A stretch of DNA of 34,503 nt from Fusobacterium sp. (GTDB taxonomy: Bacteria; Fusobacteriota; Fusobacteriia; Fusobacteriales; Fusobacteriaceae), in NCBI RefSeq assembly GCF_032477075.1, contig NZ_JAWDXO010000029.1, positions 1-34,503 of the forward strand, written 5' to 3'. The notes beneath the pieces were generated by a model. The model was not told the origin of the DNA. It saw nothing but the letters and a program-made list of their open reading frames with translations, and ran no database searches. Every line of letters starts with the position of its first letter. Positions within the stretch are counted from its first letter, which is position 1. The position numbers were made by a program, and so were the translations under genes. This document shows positions 22,903 to 32,656 of this stretch, piece after piece.

Positions 22903-25900
22903 TTATTCTTCTTCTAATTCTTTATTTTCAATTTCAACTGCTTTTACATTTCTGTAAGCATTAAATCCAGTTCCTGCTGGTATTTTTTTACCTATAATTA
23001 CATTTTCTTTTAACCCTTCTAAATAGTCAATTTTACCTTCTATTGCTGCATTAGAAAGAACTTTTGTAGTCTCTTGGAATGAGGCAGCTGATATAAAACT
23101 TCCTGTATTAACAGCAGCTTTAGTAATACCTTGAATGATTGGTTCATATTTGATTAAAGGTTTTCCTAACTCTTTTAATCTTAGATTTTCCATATCAACA
23201 ATTCTCTTTTCAACAACTTCATCTTCTAGGAATAATGATACTCCAGAATCTACAATTCTTACTTTTTTAAACATCTGTTTAACAATGATCTCTATATGTT
23301 TGTCGTTAACTCCAACTCCTTGGTCTCTATATACTTGTTGTACTGACTCAAGTATAAACTGTTCAGCAGCTACAAGCCCTTTGATATTTAATACGTCAAA
23401 TGGAGAAATCGCTCCTTCTGTTATTTTATCTCCAGCTTTAACAAGCATACCATCAGTTACTACCAGACGTTCTCCTACTGGCACTAAATATTCTCTGAAG
23501 TCCTTTGGATCAGTTGTAGATTTTACAATGATGACTCTCATACCTTTCTTTTTCTTACCAGTTACTTCTATTTTACCTTCTATATCAGTAAGCATTGCTT
23601 TACCTTTAGGATTTCTAGCTTCAAATAGCTCTTGTACTCTTGGAAGACCTCCAGTGATATCTTTTGTTCCAGCACCTTCTTTAATGATTTTAGCTATTGT
23701 CTGACCTTTTTTTACTTCTTCTCCCTCTCTTACCATTAAGTAAGCTCCAAATGGGATAGTGTAACTTCCTTTTGTATTTCCATCATTATCGAATATTACA
23801 ACTCTTGGGTTGATATCTCCTGATTCAACTGGTTTGATAGCCATATACTCAGTAACATCATACTTTTCATCATAATTTTCTTTTACATAAAGTTCTCTAT
23901 ATTCTATTCTACCATCTTGGTCAGCTATAATAGGGATATGGAATGGATCAAATGTTACTAGTGTAGTACCTATTTCAGCCTTTTCTCCCTCTTTTACTTT
24001 AAGTATTGACCCTGACGGAATCTCATAATCATAGTTTCCTATAATTATTTTAGCAGACTGACTTACTACTGTTTGTTCCCCAGTAGTATCATTCTCAAGA
24101 ATTTTTATATCTCTATATACAACTTTACCAGCATTTTCAGCTCTAATTCCACTTACTACTGTAGCTGCTGTTGCAACCCCTCCAGTATGGAATGTTCTCA
24201 TTGTAAGCTGTGTTCCTGGTTCTCCGATTGATTGAGCTGCAATAACTCCAACTGCTTCACCAAGAAGTATTTCTCTGTGGTTAGATAAATCCATACCATA
24301 ACATTTTTTACATACTCCTTTTTCAAGTGAACAAGTTAATGGAGATCTGATTTTTACTTTTCTTATCCCTAACTCACTTATTTTTTCTATAAGTTCTTTT
24401 CCAATCATAGTATTTCTAGTAGCAATCACTTCACCTTCATGTACTAAATCTTCAGCAAGAACTCTTCCTCTGATTCTTTCTTCTAATTTTTCAATAACTT
24501 TACCTTCTGATACAAGTTCTCCAACTTCAATTCCTTGTTCACTTCCACAATCTTCAGCATTTACTATAACTTCGTGGGAAATATCAACAAGTCTTCTTGT
24601 TAAATATCCTGAATCGGCAGTTCTTAGAGCTGTATCTGCCAGTCCTTTTCTTGCTCCATGTGATGACATAAAGAATTCTAATACTGTCAATCCTTCACGG
24701 AAATTTGCTTTAATAGGAACTTCAATGATTCTTCCCTGTGTATCAGCCATGTTACCTCTCATGGCAGCTAGCTGTCTCATCTGAGATATATTACCTCTGG
24801 CTCCTGAGTTCGCCATCATATAAACTGGGTTAAATTGATCAAGTCCATCCATCATTGCTTTAGTTACTGCTTCAGTAGCTTCAGACCAGACAGCAATAGT
24901 TTTTCTATATCTTTCTTCATTGATAATCTTTCCTGATTTATAATCAGCATCTATCTGAGCTACTTCTTCATCTGCTTTTGCAAGTATTTCTTTTTTAGCC
25001 TCTGGAATTTCTAAATCTTCTATTCCTACTGAAACCCCTGCCATAGCACCATAATGATATCCAAAATCTTTAATTTTATTAATCAGCTCTGCAGTTTCTG
25101 CAAATCCATGCTCATCATATAATCTAGCAATAAGTTTTTTTAGTTGTGATTTACCAAATGTTACATTATATTGTTTATCTACATCAGGAAGCATTTCATT
25201 AAACATAATTCTTCCAGGAGTAGTTTCTACTATTTCATCTTTAATTCTTACTTTAATTATAGCATGAGTATCTAATACTTCATTATTATAAGCTGTAAGA
25301 GCTTGATCTATATTTGAGAAACATTTTCCTTCACCTTTTGATCCTGGTCTATCTTTAGTCATATAGAAACATCCCATAACCATATCTTGAGAAGGTACTG
25401 CTATTGGTTCTCCATTAGAAGGAGAAATAATGTTATTTGGAGCTAACATAAGAAGTTTTGCTTCCATTATAGCTTCTGGTGATAACATTAAGTGAACAGC
25501 CATTTGGTCACCATCAAAGTCAGCATTAAATGCAGAACATACTAATGGATGAAGTCTTATAGCCTTCCCTTCAATTAGTACAGGTTCAAAAGCTTGAATA
25601 GACAATCTATGAAGAGTTGGAGCTCTGTTCAATAATACTGGATGATCTTGAATTACATCTTCAATTACATCCCATACTTTATCATCTGCATCTTCAACTA
25701 ATTTCTTAGCAGTTTTAATGTTTGATGCAAGTTCTCTTTTTACAAGTTCTCTCATAATAAAAGGTTTATAAAGTTCAAGAGCCATTTTCTTAGGAATACC
25801 ACATTGATTCATCTTAAGTGATGGTCCAACAACAATAACTGACCTTGCTGAATAGTCAACCCTTTTTCCAAGTAGATTTTGTCTAAATCTACCTTGTTTA

Positions 25901-26865
25901 CCTTTTAGCATATCTGATAGAGATTTAAGCTCTCTATTATTTTGAGCAACAACTGGTTTTCCCCTTCTTCCATTGTCAATAAGAGCATCCACAGCTTCCT
26001 GAAGCATTCTTTTTTCATTTTTTACAACTATTTCAGGAGCTTTTATCTCTAAAAGTTTTTTAAGTCTATTATTTCTATTAATAACTCTTCTGTAAAGGTC
26101 GTTTAAGTCAGAAGTAGCAAATCTTCCTCCATCTAATTGTACCATTGGTCTCAAATCAGCTGGAATTACAGGAACATTTTTAAGTATCATCCACTCAGGC
26201 TTATTATTAGAAGAAATAAAATCTCTAACTATTTTAAGTCTTTTTACTACTTTCTTCCTTTTCTGTGAAGAAGTTACATCTTCCAATTCTTTTTCTAATT
26301 CGTCTCTCAAAGACTCAAGATGAGTTTTTTCAAGAAGCTTTAATACTGCTTCTGCTCCCATTAAAGCTTCAAATTTATTTCCATATAATTGTTTATATAA
26401 TTTATACTCTTTTTCAGTAAGTATTTTTCCTTCTTTTAAATTACTTTCACCAGCTTCTGTTACTATATATCTTGCAAAATATAATACAGATTCTAATTCT
26501 TTTGGAGATAATCCAATAATAAGTGACATTTTATTTGGAGTTCCTTTAGAATACCAAATATGAGATACTGGAGCAGCTAAGGAAATATGTCCCATTCTCT
26601 CTCTTCTTACTTTAGATCTAGTTACTTCTACCTCACACTTTTCGCAAACAAGACCTTTATATCTCATTCTTTTGTACTTACCACAAGCACATTCCCAGTC
26701 TTTAGTTGGTCCAAATATTTTTTCACAAAACAGACCATCTCTTTCTGGATTTAAAGTTCTATAGTTGATAGTTTCAGGTTTTGTAATTTCCCCATATGAC
26801 CATTCTTCAATCTTTTCAGGGGATGCTAATCTAATTCTTATTTTTTCAAAACTTCTTATTCCCAT
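22903..26865 (-). CDS. rpoC: RNA polymerase beta' subunit
   Basis: The 1320-aa beta' subunit is complete. It starts MGIRSFEKIRIRLASPEKI and has the zinc ribbon with Cys59, Cys61, Cys74 and Cys77, and the catalytic Mg-binding NADFDGDQ at 447-454. The second zinc site is C-S-L-E-K-G-V-C-K-K-C, and the bridge-helix/trigger-loop region includes GEPGTQLTMRTFHTGG. A TTG opens the frame three codons earlier but sits too close to the GGAGG; the ATG at 26865 fits the family N-terminus. It follows rpoB after a 122-bp spacer with a hairpin. Confidence 0.98.
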   Translation of the reverse strand: MGIRSFEKIRIRLASPEKIEEWSYGEITKPETINYRTLNPERDGLFCEKIFGPTKDWECACGKYKRMRYKGLVCEKCEVEVTRSKVRRERMGHISLAAPVSHIWYSKGTPNKMSLIIGLSPKELESVLYFARYIVTEAGESNLKEGKILTEKEYKLYKQLYGNKFEALMGAEAVLKLLEKTHLESLRDELEKELEDVTSSQKRKKVVKRLKIVRDFISSNNKPEWMILKNVPVIPADLRPMVQLDGGRFATSDLNDLYRRVINRNNRLKKLLEIKAPEIVVKNEKRMLQEAVDALIDNGRRGKPVVAQNNRELKSLSDMLKGKQGRFRQNLLGKRVDYSARSVIVVGPSLKMNQCGIPKKMALELYKPFIMRELVKRELASNIKTAKKLVEDADDKVWDVIEDVIQDHPVLLNRAPTLHRLSIQAFEPVLIEGKAIRLHPLVCSAFNADFDGDQMAVHLMLSPEAIMEAKLLMLAPNNIISPSNGEPIAVPSQDMVMGCFYMTKDRPGSKGEGKCFSNIDQALTAYNNEVLDTHAIIKVRIKDEIVETTPGRIMFNEMLPDVDKQYNVTFGKSQLKKLIARLYDEHGFAETAELINKIKDFGYHYGAMAGVSVGIEDLEIPEAKKEILAKADEEVAQIDADYKSGKIINEERYRKTIAVWSEATEAVTKAMMDGLDQFNPVYMMANSGARGNISQMRQLAAMRGNMADTQGRIIEVPIKANFREGLTVLEFFMSSHGARKGLADTALRTADSGYLTRRLVDISHEVIVNAEDCGSEQGIEVGELVSEGKVIEKLEERIRGRVLAEDLVHEGEVIATRNTMIGKELIEKISELGIRKVKIRSPLTCSLEKGVCKKCYGMDLSNHREILLGEAVGVIAAQSIGEPGTQLTMRTFHTGGVATAATVVSGIRAENAGKVVYRDIKILENDTTGEQTVVSQSAKIIIGNYDYEIPSGSILKVKEGEKAEIGTTLVTFDPFHIPIIADQDGRIEYRELYVKENYDEKYDVTEYMAIKPVESGDINPRVVIFDNDGNTKGSYTIPFGAYLMVREGEEVKKGQTIAKIIKEGAGTKDITGGLPRVQELFEARNPKGKAMLTDIEGKIEVTGKKKKGMRVIIVKSTTDPKDFREYLVPVGERLVVTDGMLVKAGDKITEGAISPFDVLNIKGLVAAEQFILESVQQVYRDQGVGVNDKHIEIIVKQMFKKVRIVDSGVSLFLEDEVVEKRIVDMENLRLKELGKPLIKYEPIIQGITKAAVNTGSFISAASFQETTKVLSNAAIEGKIDYLEGLKENVIIGKKIPAGTGFNAYRNVKAVEIENKELEEE

Positions 26866-26927
26866 TAAATGCAAAGCCTCCTTAATTGAGATAAAGCTAC
26901 ATATAATTTATCTATATGGACGATAAA

Positions 26928-26954
26928 ATGGGTTATTTGTTCTATATAACCCAT
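26928..26954 (-). other. Hairpin in the rpoB-rpoC spacer
   Basis: A perfect 9-bp stem (ATGGGTTAT, 26928-26936 with 26946-26954; 9-nt loop) lies between rpoB and rpoC and is followed on the minus strand by TTTTATCG. It could be a weak attenuator or an RNase processing site that sets the beta to beta' ratio. Confidence 0.6.
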
Positions 26955-26987
26955 GTTTACCCCTAACAATTCATTTTATTTTATTGT

Positions 26988-29900
26988 CTAATCTTTGAAT
27001 TCAGCTAAAGGAGAATACTCAGTTGTCATATCCTCTTTATTTAACTCTTCATCTACATTTATAACATTGCCATCTTTGTCAAATAACTCAACATCAAGTG
27101 CTAATGCCTGGAATTCTTTCAATAATACTTTGAAAGATTCTGGTAAATCTGGTTCAGGCATTTCTTCCCCTTTAATTATAGCTTCATATGTTTTTGTTCT
27201 TCCTGTAACATCATCTGATTTTACAGTAAGCATTTCTTGAAGTATATTTGATGCACCATATGCTTCCAATGCCCAAACTTCCATCTCTCCAAGTCTTTGT
27301 CCTCCAAATTGAGCCTTTCCTCCCAATGGTTGTTGTGTAACCAGTGAATAAGGACCAATCGCTCTGGCATGCATTTTATCTTCTACCAAGTGGTGAAGTT
27401 TAAGCATATACATTCTTCCAACTGTTACTGGATTATCAAATTTTTCTCCTGTTCTTCCATCATAAAGATCAACTTTACCACTTCTAGGGAATCCCAGTTT
27501 TTCAAGATAATCTTTAACTTGTTCTTCAGAAGCACCATCAAATACTGGTGTAGCAATATGAGTTCCACCATTATAGTTACCCATAGCCATACCTAAGTGA
27601 ACTTCAAGTACTTGTCCTATATTCATACGTGAAGGTACTCCAAGTGGATTAAGTACAACATCTAAATGTGTCCCATCTGCTAGGAACGGCATATCTTCAG
27701 CAGGAAGTACTCTTGATACAACCCCTTTATTTCCATGACGTCCAGACATTTTATCTCCAACAGTTATCTTTCTCTTCTCAGCGACCAATACTCTTATTGC
27801 TTTATTAACTCCAGCTTTAAGTTCATCTCCATTTTCTCTTGAAAGTTCAAGAATTTCTACTACAGTTCCTTTTGACCCATGAGGCATTCTAAGTGATGTA
27901 TCTCTTACATCTCTTGCTTTTTCTCCAAAGATAGCCCTTAATAATTTTTCTTCTGCAGGTGGTTCTGTTTCTCCTTTAGGAGCTGTTTTACCTACAAGTA
28001 TATCTCCAGGTCCAACTTCTGAACCAATAGTTATTATACCTTTAGAATCTAGTTTTCTTAAAGCTTCCTCAGAGATATTAGGTATTTCTCTAGTTATTTC
28101 TTCATCTCCAAGTTTAGTATTTCTAGCTTCTATTTCATATTCTTCCACATGAATAGATGTAAATACATCATCTTTTCTTAATCTATCAGATATTAGAATC
28201 GCATCCTCATAATTATATCCTTCCCAAGGCATAAATGCCATCAGAATATTTCTTCCAAGTGCTAAATCTCCTCCTCTTGTAGCTGGTCCATCAGCTATTA
28301 CTCCTCCTGCTTTTACTTCTTCTCCAGGAGAAACAAGTGGTGTTTGATGTAAACACATAGATTGGTTAGATCTTTCAAAATTAAGCATTCTATACTTATA
28401 CTCTTTTCCTTCTGGATCTTCTATGACTATCTTTTGTGCATCTACATATACAACTTTACCATCAGTTTTAGAAATAACAACAGCTCCAGAATCTACAGCA
28501 ACTTTTCTTTCTAATCCAGTTCCTATATATGGTGCTTCAGTTCTTAATAATGGTACAGCCTGTCTTTGCATGTTTGATCCCATCAGTGCTCTGTTGGCGT
28601 CATCGTGTTCTAAGAATGGTATTAATCCAGCTGATACTGATACCACTTGTTTAGGAGAGATATCCAAGTAATCAACTTTTTCACCACTAATACCTACAAT
28701 CTCATGACCAAATCTACATACAACATCACCAAGAAGTGCTCCATCTTCTCCAATTTTTGTATCGGCCTGTGCAATGAATAATCCTTCTTCTTCATCAGCT
28801 GCAAGATAATCTATCTGATCAAAATCAGCTTTACCATCAACAACTTTTACATATGGAGTTTCAATAAATCCATATTTATTTATTTTAGCATATATTGCTA
28901 ATGAACCTATAAGCCCGATGTTTGGTCCTTCTGGTGTTTCTATTGGACAGATTCTTCCATAATGTGAATCATGGACGTCTCTTACTTCAAATCCAGCTCT
29001 CTCTCTTGAAAGACCTCCAGGTCCCAAAGCAGAGATTCTTCTCTTATGAGTTAATTCTGCCAATGGATTAGACTGGTCCATAAATTGAGATAATTGCCCA
29101 GATCCAAAGAAATCTAAAATAAGTGCATTCAATGGTCTTGTATTAAGTAAAGATTGAGAAGTTAAAGTTTCAGAATCCTGAACTGTCATTTTCTCTTTTA
29201 CCATTTTACCCATTTTAGAAAGCCCTGCTTTGATCTGCATCAATAACAGTTCTCCTACACCTCTAACACGTCTATTAGACAGATTATCTATATCATCAGT
29301 ATGTCCATTTCCATTATTCAAATTAATAACATACTTCATTGTTCCAATAATATCATCTTTAGTTAATAATATTTCATCTTCTGGAACATTAAGTTTTAGT
29401 CTTTTGTTCATTTTATATCTTCCAACTGGCTCAAGATCATATCTTTGAGGGTTAAAGAACATTTGTCTGATAAGCGACCTTGCAGATTCTACTGTTACTA
29501 AATCACCTGGTCTCAATTTTTTAAATACTTCTGTTACTGCTTCCTCTTTTGTAAGTGTACTATCATTCAAAACAGTATTAGCTAATAATTTATCTTCTGG
29601 TTTTACTTCCCAATAAACAACTTTTTCTATTTTGAATTCTATCATTTTTTCTATTAAAACTTCATCTATAACTGCATCTGCTTCTGCTATAACTTCACCA
29701 GTTTCATCATCATAAATATCTTCTTTAACAAAACTTCCTTCAAATCTTGTTCTTATTACACTTAAAAGCTCATCTTTGTTTTTATACTTTTGGAATATCG
29801 AGGCTAAATCTAATTCTTTAGTTTCTAAGAAATAGTCTTTTATCTCTGTATTGTTGTTGAAAAAATCAATAGCCTTTAGGAATACAGTAGCTAATACCTT

Positions 29901-30488
29901 TTTCTTTCTATCTATTTTTATACTCAAGAAATCATTTTTATCTGTTTCAAACTCAAGCCAAGTACCTTTATATGGAATAATTTTTCCAGAGAAAAGATCT
30001 TTTCCTGTTTGAATATTGATCTCTTTGTTGAATGAAACTCCTGGAGATCTATGCAGCTGTGATACAACAACTCTTTCAGCACCATTGATTATGAAAGTAC
30101 CTCTTTCTGTCATCATTGGAACTTCTCCAAAATAAACTAAAGATTCCTGTATCTCATTTCCACTTTTCTTGTTGATCAGTCTTAATCTTACTTTCAAAGA
30201 AGTAGAATAAGTTTTTCCTCTTTTTTTACATTCAAGCTCATCATTTAATGGTGGCTCTGCTTCGTGCAATTCATAAGAAACATACTCCAACTTGATATCT
30301 CCATTAGAAGATTCAACAGGGAAAATTTCTCTAAAAGCTGATTCTAACCCCTTATCTTTTCTATTATTTGGAGCCTCTTTAGCTTGTAGAAAATCTTCAT
30401 AGGAATCCAATTGGAACTCAAGAAAATGAGGCATTGTTCCTCTTTCTTTTATCCTTCCAAAATTCAATCTTTCAACGAGTTTCCCCAT
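26988..30488 (-). CDS. rpoB: RNA polymerase beta subunit
   Basis: The 1166-aa beta subunit is complete. The rifampicin-pocket cluster is recognisable (GSGQLSQFMDQSNPLAELTHKRRISALGPGG region, read as GSGQLSQFMDQ then HKRRISALGPGGL). Also present are ETPEGPNIGLI, the KMSGRHGNKG motif and the C-terminal QPLGGKAQFGGQRLGEMEVWALEAYG segment. Wild-type-like residues are seen in the rifampicin cluster (S, Q, D, H, R, S in their usual order). GGGGTG precedes the ATG at 30488. It is separated from rplL by an attenuator-like hairpin and a palindrome. Confidence 0.98.
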   Translation of the reverse strand: MGKLVERLNFGRIKERGTMPHFLEFQLDSYEDFLQAKEAPNNRKDKGLESAFREIFPVESSNGDIKLEYVSYELHEAEPPLNDELECKKRGKTYSTSLKVRLRLINKKSGNEIQESLVYFGEVPMMTERGTFIINGAERVVVSQLHRSPGVSFNKEINIQTGKDLFSGKIIPYKGTWLEFETDKNDFLSIKIDRKKKVLATVFLKAIDFFNNNTEIKDYFLETKELDLASIFQKYKNKDELLSVIRTRFEGSFVKEDIYDDETGEVIAEADAVIDEVLIEKMIEFKIEKVVYWEVKPEDKLLANTVLNDSTLTKEEAVTEVFKKLRPGDLVTVESARSLIRQMFFNPQRYDLEPVGRYKMNKRLKLNVPEDEILLTKDDIIGTMKYVINLNNGNGHTDDIDNLSNRRVRGVGELLLMQIKAGLSKMGKMVKEKMTVQDSETLTSQSLLNTRPLNALILDFFGSGQLSQFMDQSNPLAELTHKRRISALGPGGLSRERAGFEVRDVHDSHYGRICPIETPEGPNIGLIGSLAIYAKINKYGFIETPYVKVVDGKADFDQIDYLAADEEEGLFIAQADTKIGEDGALLGDVVCRFGHEIVGISGEKVDYLDISPKQVVSVSAGLIPFLEHDDANRALMGSNMQRQAVPLLRTEAPYIGTGLERKVAVDSGAVVISKTDGKVVYVDAQKIVIEDPEGKEYKYRMLNFERSNQSMCLHQTPLVSPGEEVKAGGVIADGPATRGGDLALGRNILMAFMPWEGYNYEDAILISDRLRKDDVFTSIHVEEYEIEARNTKLGDEEITREIPNISEEALRKLDSKGIITIGSEVGPGDILVGKTAPKGETEPPAEEKLLRAIFGEKARDVRDTSLRMPHGSKGTVVEILELSRENGDELKAGVNKAIRVLVAEKRKITVGDKMSGRHGNKGVVSRVLPAEDMPFLADGTHLDVVLNPLGVPSRMNIGQVLEVHLGMAMGNYNGGTHIATPVFDGASEEQVKDYLEKLGFPRSGKVDLYDGRTGEKFDNPVTVGRMYMLKLHHLVEDKMHARAIGPYSLVTQQPLGGKAQFGGQRLGEMEVWALEAYGASNILQEMLTVKSDDVTGRTKTYEAIIKGEEMPEPDLPESFKVLLKEFQALALDVELFDKDGNVINVDEELNKEDMTTEYSPLAEFKD

Positions 30489-30597
30489 TAATTCACACCC
30501 CTTACTAATTCTTTAAAGTTTAATACCTAATCACTTGAAAATAAAAGGCTAAAATCTATTTCCAAATGATTAATTATCACTTTTCTAAAACAAAAAT

Positions 30598-30613
30598 TTA
30601 CATCATGATGTAA
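30598..30613. promoter_or_regulatory. 16-bp perfect palindrome in the rplL-rpoB spacer
   Basis: TTACATCATGATGTAA is fully self-complementary over 16 bp and lies between the rplL hairpin and rpoB, about 110 bp before the rpoB start. Its size and form fit a homodimeric DNA-binding protein site; no convincing promoter could be placed beside it. Confidence 0.4.
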
Positions 30614-30654
30614 TACAATTTATACTTTTAAGTTATCTTTAATAATTAGTAAAA

Positions 30655-30677
30655 AGGCACTCTGATTAAGAGTGCCT
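30655..30677 (-). terminator. Partial terminator (attenuator) between rplL and rpoB
   Basis: A 9-bp stem containing GGCACTCT (30655-30663 with 30669-30677, 5-nt loop) is followed by TTTTTA on the minus strand, 52 bp after the rplL stop. The rpoBC genes lie downstream, so it must be read through in part. A leaky terminator at this place is known from E. coli rplL-rpoB. Confidence 0.85.
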
Positions 30678-30728
30678 ATTTTTTTTAATTAAATAAGATT
30701 TTTAGTTCAAAATTAAAAGTCCAATCAA

Positions 30729-31094
30729 TTATTTAACTTCTACTGTAGCTCCTGCTGCAGTTAATTTTTCTTTTACTGCTTCAGCTTCTTCTTTAGAAAC
30801 AGCTTCTTTAAGTTTTCCACCATTATCAACTAATTCTTTAGCTTCTTTCAATCCTAATCCAGTAATTCCTCTTACTTCTTTTATTACAGCTATTTTATTA
30901 GCTCCCGCTGCAGTTAATACAACATCAAATTCAGTTTTTTCTTCTGCTGCTTCTGCTACTGCTGGTCCTGCTACTGCTACTGGAGCTGCTGCAGTTACAC
31001 CAAAGTGCTCTTCTAATGCACTTACTAAATCTTTTAATTCTAAAACAGTCATAGCTTCTAATTCAGCTATAAATTTTTCTCTATCGAATGCCAT
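30729..31094 (-). CDS. rplL: Ribosomal protein bL12 (L7/L12)
   Basis: The 121-aa stalk protein has the N-terminal dimerisation helices, an Ala/Val-rich hinge (about 36-52) and the factor-binding C-terminal domain (EKTEFDVVLTAAGANKIAVIK, then GLGLKEAKELVD). It binds in multiple dimers to L10, encoded immediately upstream. GGAGG precedes the ATG. Confidence 0.98.
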   Translation of the reverse strand: MAFDREKFIAELEAMTVLELKDLVSALEEHFGVTAAAPVAVAGPAVAEAAEEKTEFDVVLTAAGANKIAVIKEVRGITGLGLKEAKELVDNGGKLKEAVSKEEAEAVKEKLTAAGATVEVK

Positions 31095-31185
31095 TTATTG
31101 TTTCCTCCTTAGTTTTTATACACAAATTTGTGATTTATTATAATTGTTATTTTATCTCATTTATTAAGCCAATTAAAACCTTTAA

Positions 31186-31698
31186 TTATTCAGCTGCTGC
31201 TTCTTTTTTATCAGCGATAGCGACAGTTGCATAAGCAAGTTTTCTGATTGGTCCAAGCATTGAGTTAAGCAACATAGAAAGTAATTGATCTCTTGAAGGT
31301 AATTTAGCAAGAGCTTCTATTCCTTCAGTCTCAACTCTTTTCCCTGTTAAAACTCCACCTTTTATTTTGAAAATATTTTGTTTTGCTTTAGCCTTATCTT
31401 TTGCTAAATCAAAAACGATTTTTGCAGGAGCTACTGGATCATTATATCCAAAAGCGAAAGCTGTAGTTCCTTCCAAAATATCTTCAAAAGAATCCTCAAC
31501 ACCTGCTTCTTTAAGAGCTATTTTGAACAATCTATTTTTAGTTACTAGATATTCAGCACCAGCTTCTCTCATTTTTCTTCTCAATGCAGTTTCATCATTA
31601 ACACTGATTCCTTGATAATCAACTAATACTACTGATTGAGCTTTTTTAATTTTTTCTACTAGTTCAGCTACGTGATCTATTTTTGCTTGAGTTGCCAT
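31186..31698 (-). CDS. rplJ: Ribosomal protein uL10
   Basis: This 170-aa protein has the L10 core (VVLVDYQGISVNDETALRRKMREAG, YLVTKNRLFKIAL) and a C-terminal helix that binds the L7/L12 dimers. It is preceded by an L10-type leader (31728-31844), so the L10-L12 complex probably represses its own mRNA. The start has a GGAGGTG site. Confidence 0.97.
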   Translation of the reverse strand: MATQAKIDHVAELVEKIKKAQSVVLVDYQGISVNDETALRRKMREAGAEYLVTKNRLFKIALKEAGVEDSFEDILEGTTAFAFGYNDPVAPAKIVFDLAKDKAKAKQNIFKIKGGVLTGKRVETEGIEALAKLPSRDQLLSMLLNSMLGPIRKLAYATVAIADKKEAAAE

Positions 31699-31727
31699 TT
31701 ATTTTTTCACCTCCTCTTTTCTTAAAA

Positions 31728-31844
31728 ATTACCTCCGTGCCAAAGAATGGAACGGAGGTTAAAATCACACTATGAGGCTAGCGAAACCTGCTTCCAACCT
31801 CGGTAGGGTAATTAAGGTTAAACCACCTACGGTCTTTGGTTTGG
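31728..31844 (-). promoter_or_regulatory. L10 leader (autoregulatory mRNA element of rplJL)
   Basis: The minus strand between rplA and rplJ contains the conserved pieces of the bacterial L10 leader: CCGTAGGTGG, TACCGAGGTTGGAAGCAGG and the closing hairpin ACCTCCGT (31752-31759 with 31731-31738) followed by AATTTTT. The L10-L12 complex binds this RNA and lowers rplJL expression. The final hairpin plus T-tract suggests transcription attenuation. Confidence 0.85.
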
Positions 31845-31860
31845 ATCTATATTAAATTAT

Positions 31861-32568
31861 TTATCCAACATATTTAGCAACTAATGCAGGGTCCATTTTT
31901 ATTCCAGGTCCCATTGTTAGCGACACAGCAACTGTTCTTAAGTATTGACCTTTAGAAGATGCTGGTTTTAATCTTGTAATTTGATCTAAGAAAGCTTTGA
32001 AGTTTTCTTCAATTTTCTCAGGAGCAAAATCAGCTTTACCAATTGGTACATGAATTGACCCTAGTTTGTCCACTCTGAATGCTAGTTTACCTTTTTTAAA
32101 TTCAGAAACAGCAGCAGCAATATCTGGAGTTACAGTTCCTGATTTTGGATTTGGCATTAATCCTTTAGTTCCCAATATTTTTCCTAGTCTTCCTAATTTA
32201 GGCATCATGTCAGGTGTAGCAATAACTAAATCAAAATCTAACCAACCTTGTTGAATCTGAGTGATATATTCATCAGAACCTGCATAATCAGCACCAGCTT
32301 CTAAAGCCTTTTGAACATTAGCTTCTGAAGTGATAGCTAATACTTTTACAGTTTTCCCTGTTCCATGTGGAAGAACAACTGTTCCTCTTACTTGTTGATC
32401 AGCATGTCTTGGATCTACACCAAGTCTTAATGCAACTTCTACAGTTTCTGTAAATTTAGCAGTTTTTGTTTTTAAAACTAATTCTAAAGCTTCTTTCACT
32501 TCATAAAGCTTTCCAGTTTCTATTAACTTAGCAATTTCTAAGTATTTTTTTCCTCTATGTTTTGCCAT
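31861..32568 (-). CDS. rplA: Ribosomal protein uL1
   Basis: This 235-aa protein contains the L1 signature region with IATPDMMPKLGRLGKILGTKGLMPNPKSGTV and the RVDKLGSIHVPIGK segment. L1 binds 23S rRNA at the stalk and represses its own mRNA; two L1-site-like RNA elements are present before rplK and before rplA. The length is typical. Confidence 0.98.
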   Translation of the reverse strand: MAKHRGKKYLEIAKLIETGKLYEVKEALELVLKTKTAKFTETVEVALRLGVDPRHADQQVRGTVVLPHGTGKTVKVLAITSEANVQKALEAGADYAGSDEYITQIQQGWLDFDLVIATPDMMPKLGRLGKILGTKGLMPNPKSGTVTPDIAAAVSEFKKGKLAFRVDKLGSIHVPIGKADFAPEKIEENFKAFLDQITRLKPASSKGQYLRTVAVSLTMGPGIKMDPALVAKYVG

Positions 32569-32588
32569 TTTTTTAATTTCCTCCCTTT

Positions 32589-32614
32589 GTGGTGATGCGG
32601 AATAATCCTACCAC
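32589..32614 (-). promoter_or_regulatory. L1-operator-like RNA element before rplA
   Basis: In the rplK-rplA spacer the minus strand has a 26-nt element with GTGGTAG at the 5' end and CATCACCAC at the 3' end. GTGG pairs with CCAC, and an inner GGA/TCC hairpin sits between. It mirrors the 26-nt element at 33111-33136. A further 7-bp hairpin lies beside it at 32626-32642. Confidence 0.45.
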
Positions 32615-32656
32615 TTAATATAACCATGGTACTCTGTACCATATACAACAGATTAA

